Made by a program: the position numbers and the translations under genes. A stretch of 64,000 bases of DNA from JAWWPY01 sp964412845 (lineage in GTDB: Bacteria; Actinomycetota; Actinomycetes; Streptosporangiales; Streptosporangiaceae), in NCBI GenBank assembly GCA_964412845.1, contig CAYPQM010000008.1, positions 1 to 64,000 on the forward strand, read 5' to 3'. Below the pieces are notes generated by a model that saw only the letters and a list, made by a program, of their open reading frames with translations, was not told the DNA's origin and ran no database searches. Shown piece by piece: positions 17,175 through 25,999 of the stretch. How positions within the stretch are numbered: position 1 is the first letter of the stretch; each line of letters begins with the position of its first letter.

Positions 17175-18122
17175 ATGCAAGCCACGATCGAAGTGTCCGG
17201 ACTGCGGAAGCGGTTCGGTCCGACCCTGGCGCTGGACGGCATGTCATTCACCGTCCAGCCCGGCCAGGTGACCGGCTTCGTCGGCCCGAACGGGGCCGGC
17301 AAGTCGACCACGATGCGGGTCATCCTCGGCCTGGATGCGGCCGATGCGGGCAAGGCGACCGTCGGCGGCACGTCGTACGCGAGCCTGCGGCAGCCGATGC
17401 GGGTGATCGGATCGCTGCTCGACGCGGGGGCGCTGCAGCCGAGCCGGTCCGCCCGCAACCACCTGCTCTGGCTCGCGCACTCGCAGGGCCTGGACGCCAA
17501 GCGGGTGGACGAGGTCATCGAGCAGGCTGGCCTGCAGGGCGTGGCCAGGAGGCGGGCGGGCGGCTACTCGCTCGGCATGCGGCAGCGGCTGGGCATCGCC
17601 GCCGCGATGCTGGGCAACCCGGCCGCGATCATGCTGGACGAGCCGTTCAACGGGATGGACCCGGAGGGCATCGTGTGGATGCGCGGGTTCCTGCGCTCGC
17701 TGGCCGCCAGCGGCCGGGCCGTGCTGGTGTCCAGCCATCTCATGGGCGAACTGCAGGACACCGCCGATCACCTGGTGGTCGTAGGCCGCGGCAAGGTCAT
17801 CGCCGACACCACGGTGGCGAGCCTGCTGGCGGCCGCGTCCGGGGATCGGGTGACGCTGCGCACGTCCGCCCGGCCGCAGGCGAAGGCGGTGCTGGAGAAC
17901 GCGGGGGCCACCGTCGTGGCCAGCGGCCAGGACGTGCTCACGATCTCCCGGCTGGCGGCCGAGCAGGTGGTCGCGCTGCTCAGCTCGCTGGCCGTGCCGT
18001 TCTCCGAGGTCTCCGCGCACCGGGCGACCCTGGAGCAGGCCTACATGGAGCTCACCAAGCAGGCGGTCGAGTTCCGCCCGGCCGGCTTCGACGCCGATGC
18101 GGCGCAGGAGGTGCCGCGATGA
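17175..18122 (+). CDS. ABC exporter ATP-binding protein
   Basis: The 315-residue ATPase has Walker A GPNGAGKST (about 36-44), signature YSLGMRQRLG, Walker B AAIMLDEPFNG and the switch His in LVSSHLMGE, plus a C-terminal extension typical of drug or bacteriocin exporters (CcmA/DrrA-like). ATG 17175 follows GAAGGAAA. Its stop overlaps the first permease start (ATGA). Together with two permeases it forms an ABC-2 exporter, divergent from a two-component system that may control it. The cargo is unknown. Confidence 0.9.
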   Translation: MQATIEVSGLRKRFGPTLALDGMSFTVQPGQVTGFVGPNGAGKSTTMRVILGLDAADAGKATVGGTSYASLRQPMRVIGSLLDAGALQPSRSARNHLLWLAHSQGLDAKRVDEVIEQAGLQGVARRRAGGYSLGMRQRLGIAAAMLGNPAAIMLDEPFNGMDPEGIVWMRGFLRSLAASGRAVLVSSHLMGELQDTADHLVVVGRGKVIADTTVASLLAAASGDRVTLRTSARPQAKAVLENAGATVVASGQDVLTISRLAAEQVVALLSSLAVPFSEVSAHRATLEQAYMELTKQAVEFRPAGFDADAAQEVPR

Positions 18123-19774
18123 CGACCCAGGCCATCTCGGTGCCGCGGCCCGAAGCCGGGTCCGGCGATGGACCCCGCGGCGGCGGCTTCGGCTCCCTGC
18201 TGCGGGCCGAGTGGATCAAGTTCCGCAGCGTGCGCGGCTGGGTGATCGGCATGATCCTGGCCGCGCTGCTGACCATCTTCCTCGGCGTGTTCGCGGCCGG
18301 TAATGTGAACATCGGCTGCCAGATCAACGGCGGTGCGCCGAAATCGGGCCAGGCCTGCCTGCCTTACATCCCGCACGGGCCGGGCGGCGAGATCGTCACC
18401 GACAGCTTCTCCTTCGCGCACCAGCCGCTGACCGGGAACGGCACCATCACCGTCCGCGTCACCTCGCTCACCGGCAAGCACGCGAACCTCGCCACCTCGG
18501 GGCGCGCGGCGCAGGTCGGCAGCAGCCTGGTGCCCGGCCTGGCCCCGTGGGCCAAGACGGGGATCATCATCAAGCGCAGCACCCATCAGGGCTCGGCGTA
18601 CGCGGCGATGATGGTGACGGGCGCTCACGGGGTCCGGATGCAGGACAACTTCACCGGTGACACCGCCGGGCTGCCTGGGGCCGTCTTGGCCGCCCATCCG
18701 CGCTGGCTGCGGCTGACGCGCTCCGGCGACACGATCACCGGCTACGACTCCGCCGACGGCACGCGCTGGACCCAGGTGGGCACGGTCCAGCTCACCGGGC
18801 TGCCGTCGACCGTCCAGGTCGGCCTGTTCGCCACCTCGCCGGGCTACACGGTGACCCAGAACTCGTTCGGCGGCTCCAGCAATAGAGGCGGCCCCGCCCA
18901 GGCCACCGGAGTCTTCGATCACGTCAGCCTGGCGGGCGGGGCACCCGGCGGCACCTGGACCGGCACCACAGTCGGCGGCGGAGGCCCGGCCGGGGGCGGG
19001 CCGGGGGTAGGGCCGGGGCTAGGGGGCGGCTCGGCGCCGTTCACCCGGATCGGCGGCGGCTACACGCTGACGGGCTCGGGCGACATCGCGCCCGTCACGC
19101 CGGGGCCCCTCGGCCCGTTCCCGACGGTGACGATCGGGCAGAGCCTGGCGGGCGCGTTCCTGGGGCTGATCGTGATCGTGGTGGTGGCGGCGATGTTCTT
19201 CAGCACCGAGTACCGGCGCGGCCTCATCCGGACCACGCTGGCCGCCACCCCGCGCCGCGGCGCGGTGCTGGCCGCCAAGGCCGTGGTGATCGGCGCGGTG
19301 GCCTTCGTCGCCGGGTTGGTGGCCGCGGTGGTCTCGATCGCCGTTGGTGTGCCGAAGGAGGAGAACCAGGGCCAGATACTGCTGTCCGCGCCCGTGCTGA
19401 CCGACGTGCGGGTCATCGTCGGCACGGCGGCCATGCTGGCCGTGGCCGCGGTCTTCGCCGTCGCCCTGGGCGCCATCCTGCGGCGCAGCGCCGCCGCGAT
19501 CACGATCGCGGTCGTCACGGTCGTCATGCCGTTCCTGCTGACCGCGCTCAATGTCGTGCCCGCCGGGGTCGGCGACTGGCTGCTGCGGGTGACCCCGGCC
19601 GCGGGCCTGGCGGTCGAGCAGAGCATCCCGCGGTACTCGCAGGTCACCACCGTCACCTCGCCCATCCAGGGCTACTATCCGCTGTCCCCCTACGCCGGGT
19701 TTGCCGTGCTGTGCCTGTGGGCGGCGGCGGCCCTGGCCCTCGCGCTGGTCATGCTGCGGCGGCGGGACGCATGA
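18119..19774 (+). CDS. ABC-2 permease with a large extracytoplasmic beta-sandwich insert
   Basis: The 551-residue protein has TM1 (about 40-62), then roughly 270 residues outside the membrane, then five further membrane segments (about 340-545). The external part has DSFSFAHQPLTGNGTITVRV and W(LRLTRSGDTITGYDSADGT) features of a LamG/DUF1349-like jelly-roll domain, followed by a Gly/Pro-rich linker (about 280-310). Such domains bind sugars in other proteins. ATG 18119 overlaps the ATPase stop and its own stop overlaps the second permease. The insert suggests recognition of an extracellular glycan or a sensing role; that is inference. Confidence 0.82.
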   Translation: MTTQAISVPRPEAGSGDGPRGGGFGSLLRAEWIKFRSVRGWVIGMILAALLTIFLGVFAAGNVNIGCQINGGAPKSGQACLPYIPHGPGGEIVTDSFSFAHQPLTGNGTITVRVTSLTGKHANLATSGRAAQVGSSLVPGLAPWAKTGIIIKRSTHQGSAYAAMMVTGAHGVRMQDNFTGDTAGLPGAVLAAHPRWLRLTRSGDTITGYDSADGTRWTQVGTVQLTGLPSTVQVGLFATSPGYTVTQNSFGGSSNRGGPAQATGVFDHVSLAGGAPGGTWTGTTVGGGGPAGGGPGVGPGLGGGSAPFTRIGGGYTLTGSGDIAPVTPGPLGPFPTVTIGQSLAGAFLGLIVIVVVAAMFFSTEYRRGLIRTTLAATPRRGAVLAAKAVVIGAVAFVAGLVAAVVSIAVGVPKEENQGQILLSAPVLTDVRVIVGTAAMLAVAAVFAVALGAILRRSAAAITIAVVTVVMPFLLTALNVVPAGVGDWLLRVTPAAGLAVEQSIPRYSQVTTVTSPIQGYYPLSPYAGFAVLCLWAAAALALALVMLRRRDA

Positions 19775-20616
19775 GCGCCGCCACGGCGACGCAGCCAGCA
19801 CCGGCGACAGCCACGGCGGCAGCGCGCGGGGCGAGCCTGCGCCACGCGCTGCACGCCGAGTGGACCAAGCTGTGCACGGTCTCCGGACCCGCCTGGCTGC
19901 TCCTCGCGCTCGCGGCGGCGACCATTGCGGTCAGCGCTGCGGCCGTCGGGGCCACACACTGCCCGCCGAACCTGACCTGCCCGGTCGACACGACCAAGCT
20001 CAGCCTGACCGGGATTCAGTTTGGTCAGGCGGTGGCCGCGATCCTGGCCGTGCTGATGGTCAGCAACGAGTACAGCTCGGGCATGATGCGCGTCACGCTC
20101 GCGGCGATGCCCAGGCGGGAGGTGGTGCTGGCGGCCAAGGCGATCCTGCTGGCCGCGCTGGTGCTGGTGGCCGGGGCGGTGGCGGTGTTCGGCTCGGTGC
20201 TGGCCGGGCACCTGATCCTGCCCGGCCACGGCTTTACCGCCGCGCGCGGCTTCCACCCGGTCTGGCTGAGCTACGGGCCAACGCTGCGGGCCGCCACCGG
20301 GTCGGTCTTGTTCCTGGGACTCATCGCGCTGCTGAGCCTCGGCGTCGCGGTGATCGTGCGGGACTCGGCCGTATCCATCGGCGTCGTCCTCGCGCTGCTG
20401 TACCTGTTCCCGATCATCCTGGCCTTCGTCGGGAACGAGCACTGGCAGCACCGGCTCGAGCGGTGGACACCGACGGTCGCGGGGCTGACCATCCAGGACA
20501 CCACCGGCCTGCGGAGCCTGGCGATCACGCCGTGGGCCGGGCTGGGCGTGCTGGCCATCTGGGCCGCGGCCGCGATGCTGGCCGGCGGCCTGGTGTTCCG
20601 GTTCCGCGACGTCTAG
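19771..20616 (+). CDS. ABC-2 permease
   Basis: The 281-residue protein has six predicted membrane segments and starts with the LRHALHAEWTKLCTV motif (about 25-39), common to actinobacterial ABC-2 permeases. It contains EYSSGMMRVTLAAMPRR (about 91-107), which echoes EYRRGLIRTTLAATPRR in the first permease, so the two are paralogues that likely form a heterodimer. It begins with ATGA overlap at 19771 and ends the exporter operon. Confidence 0.85.
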   Translation: MSAATATQPAPATATAAARGASLRHALHAEWTKLCTVSGPAWLLLALAAATIAVSAAAVGATHCPPNLTCPVDTTKLSLTGIQFGQAVAAILAVLMVSNEYSSGMMRVTLAAMPRREVVLAAKAILLAALVLVAGAVAVFGSVLAGHLILPGHGFTAARGFHPVWLSYGPTLRAATGSVLFLGLIALLSLGVAVIVRDSAVSIGVVLALLYLFPIILAFVGNEHWQHRLERWTPTVAGLTIQDTTGLRSLAITPWAGLGVLAIWAAAAMLAGGLVFRFRDV

Positions 20617-20782
20617 CCGGGCGGACCGGGGGCGCCGAGCCCCACCGGAAGCGGACCGATGCCCGCGGCCCCACCCTCGCGCACCATATCGGGGATATAC
20701 CGGATCCCAACTTCGTGCCGGAAAGCGTTGACACGGCTGTGCGGGCCCGGCAACACTCACGGAAAAGGTAGTATAGAAAACC

Positions 20783-20801
20783 ACTCTCGGCTAGTGAAAG
20801 T
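20783..20801 (+). promoter_or_regulatory. Candidate IclR-type operator, site A
   Basis: ACTCTC-GGCTAGT-GAAAGT lies 30 bp before the amidohydrolase start and just after a TAGTAT (20769-20774) that could be a -10 box. It matches site B at 49753 in 11 of 12 arm positions. Repression by the window's IclR protein is inferred. Confidence 0.5.
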
Positions 20802-20830
20802 ACGTTGCGGCGCGTCGGAGGGGATTAGTT

Positions 20831-22132
20831 GTGGGACGCACGGTCTTCACCAACGGGCTGGTGTTCGACGGCAGCGGGACGCCGCCGACGCCGGGCGAGG
20901 TGACCCTCGACGGTGACCGCGTGGTGTCGGTCACGACCGGCTGGCGGGAAGACCACGGCACCGACGACGTCATCGACGCCACGGGCTGCACCGTCATGCC
21001 CGGCCTGGTCGAGTCGCACGCGCACCTCACCTTCCCGTCCGCAGTCGGGCACATCGACCCGTCCTTCAACCCGCCGCTGGACGTGAGCTTCTTCCAGCAC
21101 ATCGAAGGCCCAGGCAGTGAACTGGCCCGGGCCGAGCGGAACGCGGCCATCCTGCTCGATGCCGGCTTCACCTCGGCCTACTCCGCGGGTTCGATCCTGC
21201 CCATGCCGACCGAGGTCATCCTGCGCGACAAGATCAAGGCAGGCGCCGTGCCCGGCCCGAGAATGCGGGCCGCGAGCATGGAACGGGACAACCACCCGGT
21301 CCGGCCCGATGGCCACGTCGAGCCGGACTGGCAGGGTCCGGACGCCTGCCGGGCCTTCGTCCGCGAGCAGGCCGGCATCGGTTTCGACAGCGTGAAGTTC
21401 CTGCTCAGCAACGACGATGTGTTCATCCCTGGCGGTTCGCAGATCACCCAGTACACCCTGGACGAGGCGATGGCGGCCGGCCAGCAGGCCAGGGAATCGG
21501 GTGTCTGGCTGAACTGCCACGCTCAGTCTGCGGAGTCAGTGAAAATTGCCGTTAAGTCGGGGTTTCGGTCTATTTATCACTGCACCTACGCGGACGAGGA
21601 AGCTCTCGACCTGCTGGAGTCGGTCAAGGATCAGGTCTTCGTGTCGCCCGCGCCCGGCATCATCTACGCCAACGTGCACGAGGGCGCCGAGTTCGGCATG
21701 GACCGCGCGGTGGCCGAGAAGATCGGGTCGGTGGCCGCGCTGGAAGGCATGGCCGGCATCTACCCGGAGATCCGCAGGCGCGGCATCCGGGCGCTGCCCG
21801 GCGGGGACTACGGCTTCCCGAACAACCCGATCGGGCGCAACGCGCGCGATCTTCAGCTGTTCGTCGAGGTCCTGGGCTACAGCCCGATTGAAACGCTGAC
21901 CGCGGCGACCAAGCTCGGCGGCCAGGTCATGGGCATGGCCGATGACCTGGGCCTGCTGGCTCCCGGTTACCTGGCCGACATCCTGGTCGTCCGGGGCAAC
22001 CCGGCCCACGACGTCCGTGTGCTCCAGGACCGCGACAACCTGCTGTACATCATCCAGGGCGGGCGTTTCCACAAGCGGCCGGACGAGTCATCTGGGGCCG
22101 GCGCACGGACGCCCGCGCGGGCCCAGAATTGA
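20831..22132 (+). CDS. Amidohydrolase-superfamily enzyme (imidazolonepropionase-like)
   Basis: The 433-residue protein has the amidohydrolase layout: N-terminal beta strands (TVFTNGLVFDGSG), metal-binding LVESHAHLTFP (about 57-67), a later metal His in LNCHAQSAES (about 226) and IYHCTYADE (about 247), and a C-terminal GLLAPGYLADILVVRGNP strand. It would hydrolyse a cyclic or linear amide, imide or related bond using zinc or similar metal. GTG 20831 follows GGAGGGG. A candidate IclR operator precedes it, and its stop overlaps the alpha/beta hydrolase start, so both likely act on one substrate that is not identifiable from sequence. Confidence 0.82.
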   Translation: MGRTVFTNGLVFDGSGTPPTPGEVTLDGDRVVSVTTGWREDHGTDDVIDATGCTVMPGLVESHAHLTFPSAVGHIDPSFNPPLDVSFFQHIEGPGSELARAERNAAILLDAGFTSAYSAGSILPMPTEVILRDKIKAGAVPGPRMRAASMERDNHPVRPDGHVEPDWQGPDACRAFVREQAGIGFDSVKFLLSNDDVFIPGGSQITQYTLDEAMAAGQQARESGVWLNCHAQSAESVKIAVKSGFRSIYHCTYADEEALDLLESVKDQVFVSPAPGIIYANVHEGAEFGMDRAVAEKIGSVAALEGMAGIYPEIRRRGIRALPGGDYGFPNNPIGRNARDLQLFVEVLGYSPIETLTAATKLGGQVMGMADDLGLLAPGYLADILVVRGNPAHDVRVLQDRDNLLYIIQGGRFHKRPDESSGAGARTPARAQN

Positions 22133-22980
22133 CCGCCGGTCCCGTGCGGACTGAGCCCGAGCCGACGCTGCACCGCGGAGTCGCCGCGCACCGCGATGTG
22201 ATCTTCTCACGCCCCGCGGGCTTCCGGCCGCTGTCGCTTGACCTCTATGTGCCATCACGGCCAGCCACAGCACTGTGCCTGTACCTGCACGGCGGTGGCT
22301 GGCGGGTCGGTGGCCGGGCCGATGGCCCGGGCCGGGCGAAGAACTGGACTCCGTCGTTCTTTGAGCAGGTCGCTGCCCTGGGTCTGGCCGTCGCGAGCAT
22401 CGATTACCGGCTCAGCGGCGAGGCGGTCTTCCCGGCGCAGCGCGAGGATGTGGCCGAGGCCGCCGGGTTCCTGGCCGCGCATCGCGGCGACTACGGCATC
22501 ACGACCCCCCGCACGGTCGCCTGGGGGGTATCCGCGGGCGGCCACCTCGCCGCCCTGCATGCGCTCACCAGCCCGGGCGTTGACGCCGTGGTGTGCTGGT
22601 ACCCGCCCACCGACCTCAGTGCCTTGCCGGATGACATCGAGGATGCCGGCGGGACCGGGGATCGCGGGCCCGAGTCCCGGGAGTCCCAGCTCATCGGTGC
22701 GCTGCTCACGCAGCGGCCGGATCTGGCCGCTGCGGCCAGCCCGGTGCGCTTCGCGCACGCCGGGGCGCCGCCTTTCCTTTTCCTGCACGGCGCCGCCGAC
22801 GCGCTGGTGCCGCCCAGGCAGAGCCGGCGGCTGGCGGCGGCGCTCGCCGCCGCTGGGGTTGCCGCCACGGTTGAGCTGGTGCCGGGGGCGGGGCACATGT
22901 TCCCGGAACTGGACGATGCTGCGACCCGCCGCGTCGTCGAGCGCTCGGCGCGGTTCCTGATCGAGCCCGCGAGCGGATGA
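22129..22980 (+). CDS. Alpha/beta hydrolase (acetyl-esterase/carboxylesterase type)
   Basis: The 283-residue protein has the HSL/BAH-type oxyanion motif LHGGGWRVGG (about 48-57), nucleophile elbow GVSAGGH (about 131-137), an acidic residue in LHGAADALVPP (about 226) and a late His in PGAGHMFPE (about 255). It is a cytoplasmic serine esterase or amidase. I chose TTG 22129, which overlaps the amidohydrolase TGA; GTG 22144 is an alternative. It probably cleaves an ester in the same pathway as the amidohydrolase. Confidence 0.82.
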   Translation: MTAGPVRTEPEPTLHRGVAAHRDVIFSRPAGFRPLSLDLYVPSRPATALCLYLHGGGWRVGGRADGPGRAKNWTPSFFEQVAALGLAVASIDYRLSGEAVFPAQREDVAEAAGFLAAHRGDYGITTPRTVAWGVSAGGHLAALHALTSPGVDAVVCWYPPTDLSALPDDIEDAGGTGDRGPESRESQLIGALLTQRPDLAAAASPVRFAHAGAPPFLFLHGAADALVPPRQSRRLAAALAAAGVAATVELVPGAGHMFPELDDAATRRVVERSARFLIEPASG

Positions 22981-22991
22981 TCTTGTCCTCA

Positions 22992-23135
22992 GCGGGTCCT
23001 GCGCCCCTGGCGGGCTCTGCGTCCCTGGCGGGCTCTGCGTCCCTGGCGGGCTCGGCGTCCCTGGCGGGCTCTGCGTCCCTGGCGGGCTCGGCGTTCCCAG
23101 CAGGCTCAGCCGGGATGGCGGGTTCAGCCGGGATG
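22992..23135. repeat. 18-bp minisatellite, about 8 copies
   Basis: Units close to GCGGGCTCTGCGTCCCTG run in tandem between the convergent hydrolase and glyoxalase-fold genes. The last copies diverge to GCGGGTTCAGCCGGGATG and contain the stop codon of the minus-strand gene. It is too regular and short to be a CRISPR array. Confidence 0.85.
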
Positions 23136-23534
23136 GCGCTCGACCAGCTCGATCAGGTTGCCCTCCGGGTCGGCCACGAAGGACATCCTGACCCCAGGCT
23201 CGGGCGATGGCTGGGGTGGCATGATCTCGCGGGCGGCCATGGACACCAGGCGCTGGTGCGCCGTGTCGAGGTCGGGCACGTCAAAGGCGATGTGCCCGAA
23301 ACCTTCCGTCAGCGCGGCCACGGCCGGGTTCTCGGCCCGGAGCCCGGGGCCCGAACCAGGCCGGTGCAGCAACTCCACCCGGTGACCGAACTCCCTGCTG
23401 ATGAGCATCACGATGTCAAGGTCCAGGGCGTCGATCCGGATCTCCAGTTCACGCTGGAGGTAAAAGGCCTGGCCGTACCAGGCCTCGGCGGCAGCCAGGT
23501 CGGCGACGTTGACACCCATGTGATCCAATCGCAT
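23124..23534 (-). CDS. VOC-superfamily (glyoxalase/methylmalonyl-CoA epimerase-like) protein
   Basis: The protein of about 136 residues has the paired beta-alpha-beta-beta-beta units of the vicinal-oxygen-chelate fold: LDHMGVNVADLAAAEAWYGQ near the start and GFGHIAFDVPDLDTAHQRL in the second half, with metal candidates at His and Glu (RVELLHRPG, NLIELVERHPG). Function could be epimerase, lyase or dioxygenase. I use ATG 23534; a TTG at 23546 is possible. Its end runs into the 18-bp minisatellite. Confidence 0.75.
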   Translation of the reverse strand: MRLDHMGVNVADLAAAEAWYGQAFYLQRELEIRIDALDLDIVMLISREFGHRVELLHRPGSGPGLRAENPAVAALTEGFGHIAFDVPDLDTAHQRLVSMAAREIMPPQPSPEPGVRMSFVADPEGNLIELVERHPG

Positions 23535-23578
23535 ACGCGCAGTCAACCAGTCCCGGAGGTCTCACGGCAGCCGCGCGC

Positions 23579-25201
23579 ATGGTGATGAAAGGCACTTTCG
23601 TAGATCGGAGCACGCATCTGGGCGCAGGCGCGGGTCCGGGCGCCGCCGCAGGTCTGCGCGCCGCCGCAGGTCTGGATGCCGGGCCGGCTGAGCTTGCGGC
23701 CGGCCAGGTGGCTGACGTTGTCGTGGCCGGCTATGGCCCGGCCGGCGCGTGCGCCGCGATCGCGGCGCACGACAGCGGCGCCAGTGTCATCATCGTCGAG
23801 GCCGCCACCCGGGGCGGCGGGAACGCCCGGTACAGCGGCGGCTTCCTGTTCGACGTGCCAGAACCGCGCACCGTAGATCACCTGGACGCGCTGTGCTTCG
23901 GCCGGACGGCCCGGCCGGTGCTTGCGGCGTACGCGGACGGCCTGCACGAGATCGACCAGTGGCTGACCTCGCTGGGCGGCTCGACGGTGGCCTTCGACCC
24001 GCCGGCTGCCCGGCTGCCCGCGCCCTTCCCGTCCTGGCCGCATTTCCCGGCCGGCGGCAGCATCCGGTACCGCGTCACGGCCGGTGGCGACGGGCGCCGC
24101 GGCGAGGCACTCTGGCAGCTACTGGACGCGGCCGTGCGCGAGCGCGGTATCCCGGTGTACTTCGAGACCGCCGCCTGCCGCCTCGTCCTCGACCAGGAGG
24201 AGGTGACCGGGCTGGTGGTCACCCGGGACGGCGCCGAGACAACGCTGTGCGCCCGCGGTGGCGTGCTGCTGGCCTGCGGCGGGTTCGAGGCCGACGCGTC
24301 GCTGACCGACGCTTACCTGCCGCTCGGGCCGGCCTGGCCGGTCGGCTGCCCGACCAACACCGGCGCGGGACTGCGGATGGCGCAGGCGGCCGGCGCGGAT
24401 CTCTGGCACATGTATGGATTCTTCGGCTGGTTCGCGGTCAGGACACCGCAGTTCGCGGCCCCGTTCGCGGTGGACTTCTGCGCGCCCAGCTACCTCTTTG
24501 TCGATTCCGATGGCCGCCGGTTCGCTGATGAGACTGGCCATGAGGTACATGACCGGCTCCGCGCGCTACTCAGCTATTTCCCGCACAACGGGAACCGGCC
24601 GCGGCTCCCCAGCTGGGCGATCTTCGATGAGGTCACCCGGCTGGCTGGACCGCTCAACGGGCTGCTCGGCACGCCGAACGACTACGCCTGGAGCGCTGAC
24701 AACTCCGCTGAGGTGGACCGCGGCTGGATTGTCTCGGCGGACAGCCCGGCCGACCTGGCCGCCCGGATCGGTGTCGACCGCGACGTGCTGGAAAGCACGC
24801 TGGCCGAGTACAACGCAGCCGCGCATGCGGGCCAGGACCGGCGGTTCGGCCGGTCCGCGGACACCCTGGTGCCAATCGACACCGGCCGGCTGTACGCGAT
24901 CGAGACCTGGCCGGGCATCGCGGGAACCACCGGCGGCCCTCGGCACGATGAGCGGGCCCAGGTCGTCCGTCCGGACGGGCAGCCGGTCCCTGGTCTCTAC
25001 GCGGCGGGCGCCGTAAGCCTCGTCTGGGGACATCTGATCGAGCACGGCGGCGGCCTCACCGACGCGATCGCCTTCGGCCGCATCGCGGGCCGCGAGGCCG
25101 CGGAGCGGTCGGGCCGCAACGCGGGCCGCGATGCCGCTGACAAGACGGCCGTCAGCGTGGATCGCCAGGCCGAGAACGCCGGGAAGGCGGACGGCCGATG
25201 A
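23579..25201 (+). CDS. FAD-dependent oxidoreductase (fumarate reductase/3-ketosteroid dehydrogenase type)
   Basis: The 540-residue flavoprotein has the FAD dinucleotide motif DVVVAGYGPAGACAA (about 45-59), GGGNARYSGG (about 82-91), a second FAD contact GVLLACGGFEAD (about 228-239) and a C-terminal GLYAAGAVSLVWGHLIEHGG (about 472-491). It would insert or remove a C=C bond next to a carbonyl. The first 40 residues are low complexity, so the true start may be a later GTG near 23707. A GAAAG-GCA-CTTTC palindrome (23587-23599) lies at the annotated start. The stop overlaps the SDR start. Confidence 0.8.
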   Translation: MVMKGTFVDRSTHLGAGAGPGAAAGLRAAAGLDAGPAELAAGQVADVVVAGYGPAGACAAIAAHDSGASVIIVEAATRGGGNARYSGGFLFDVPEPRTVDHLDALCFGRTARPVLAAYADGLHEIDQWLTSLGGSTVAFDPPAARLPAPFPSWPHFPAGGSIRYRVTAGGDGRRGEALWQLLDAAVRERGIPVYFETAACRLVLDQEEVTGLVVTRDGAETTLCARGGVLLACGGFEADASLTDAYLPLGPAWPVGCPTNTGAGLRMAQAAGADLWHMYGFFGWFAVRTPQFAAPFAVDFCAPSYLFVDSDGRRFADETGHEVHDRLRALLSYFPHNGNRPRLPSWAIFDEVTRLAGPLNGLLGTPNDYAWSADNSAEVDRGWIVSADSPADLAARIGVDRDVLESTLAEYNAAAHAGQDRRFGRSADTLVPIDTGRLYAIETWPGIAGTTGGPRHDERAQVVRPDGQPVPGLYAAGAVSLVWGHLIEHGGGLTDAIAFGRIAGREAAERSGRNAGRDAADKTAVSVDRQAENAGKADGR

Positions 25202-25902
25202 GCGAAGGGGACCTCACCCAGCGGGTCGCGGTGGTGACCGGCGGGGCAGGCGCGATCGGCGGCAGCATCGCGGCGGCCCTCGCCGCTTCCGGGCACGTCG
25301 TGGTCACCCTCGACCAGGCCGGCGATCCGCCCGTTGACCTGTCGCGCGCGGAAGAGGTCCACGACGCGGCGGGCGCTGTGCTCGCCCGGCACGGGCGGTG
25401 TGAGGTTCTGGTGCACGCGGCGGCCGCCTTCGACCGGGCCGACCTGGCCAGCATCGACCTGGCCACCTGGCGGCGGGTGCAGGCCGTCAACGTCGAGTCC
25501 GCCCTGCTGCTCGCGCAGGCATTTGCTCCCGGCATGGCCGCGGCCGGGTTCGGCCGGATCATCTTCGTCGTCTCCGACACGATCTGGTCTCCCCCGGCCG
25601 GGGACATGCTGCCCTATGTGACCAGCAAGGGGGCGCTCGTGGCGCTGGCCCGGACGCTGGCGGTCGGCCTCGGCGGCGACGGCATCGCGGTGACCTGCGT
25701 GGCTCCCGGGCTGACCGCCACCCCGGCCGCGCGGCAGGGCATGACCCAGGCCGCGTTCGACGACGTCCGGTCCCGTCAGGCGCTGCCGCGGACGCTGGTC
25801 CCGGCCGACGTGGCAGCGACGGTCTGCTTCCTCGCCTCAGCCGCCGCCGCCGCCCTCACCGGCCAGACCATCTGCGTAGACGGCGGCCTCATCCTCCGCT
25901 AA
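25198..25902 (+). CDS. Short-chain dehydrogenase/reductase
   Basis: The 234-residue SDR has the cofactor loop VTGGAGAIGGSIA (about 13-25), a catalytic Ser in IIFVVSDT (about 126), YVTSKG (Tyr and Lys at about 140 and 144) and C-terminal GQTICVDGGLILR. Residues after the second beta strand suggest NAD preference. It is coupled to the FAD dehydrogenase by an ATGA overlap, so the pair may form a keto/hydroxy and enone step of one pathway. Confidence 0.85.
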   Translation: MSEGDLTQRVAVVTGGAGAIGGSIAAALAASGHVVVTLDQAGDPPVDLSRAEEVHDAAGAVLARHGRCEVLVHAAAAFDRADLASIDLATWRRVQAVNVESALLLAQAFAPGMAAAGFGRIIFVVSDTIWSPPAGDMLPYVTSKGALVALARTLAVGLGGDGIAVTCVAPGLTATPAARQGMTQAAFDDVRSRQALPRTLVPADVAATVCFLASAAAAALTGQTICVDGGLILR

Positions 25903-25935
25903 CCGTCCGCCCTCAACGAGATGAGATGCGTTTTG

Positions 25936-25953
25936 CTGTCGTTAGAACGACAG
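25936..25953. promoter_or_regulatory. Perfect 8-bp inverted repeat between convergent genes
   Basis: CTGTCGTT-AG-AACGACAG is exact; a further CTGTCGTT follows at about 25968, in a 97-bp convergent gap. With only 2 bases between the arms it is a poor RNA hairpin, so protein binding is as likely as termination. Confidence 0.35.
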
Positions 25954-25999
25954 TTGAAGCGCTTTACTGTCGTTCGCGCCGGGGTGCGGAGGGGGGCGG

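Noticed and set aside
17175..20616. Bacitracin- or drug-resistance exporter assignment
   Set aside because: The ATPase family is broad and the permeases do not show a specific resistance signature, so only a general exporter call is supported.
22992..23135. Regular tandem array as a possible CRISPR array
   Set aside because: Units are directly adjacent with no spacers, are only 18 bp and vary gradually; no cas genes are present.
23579..25201. FAD protein as the CoM oxidoreductase/carboxylase (XecC-like)
   Set aside because: It has the fumarate-reductase flavoprotein layout and lacks the paired-Cys disulfide oxidoreductase motif.
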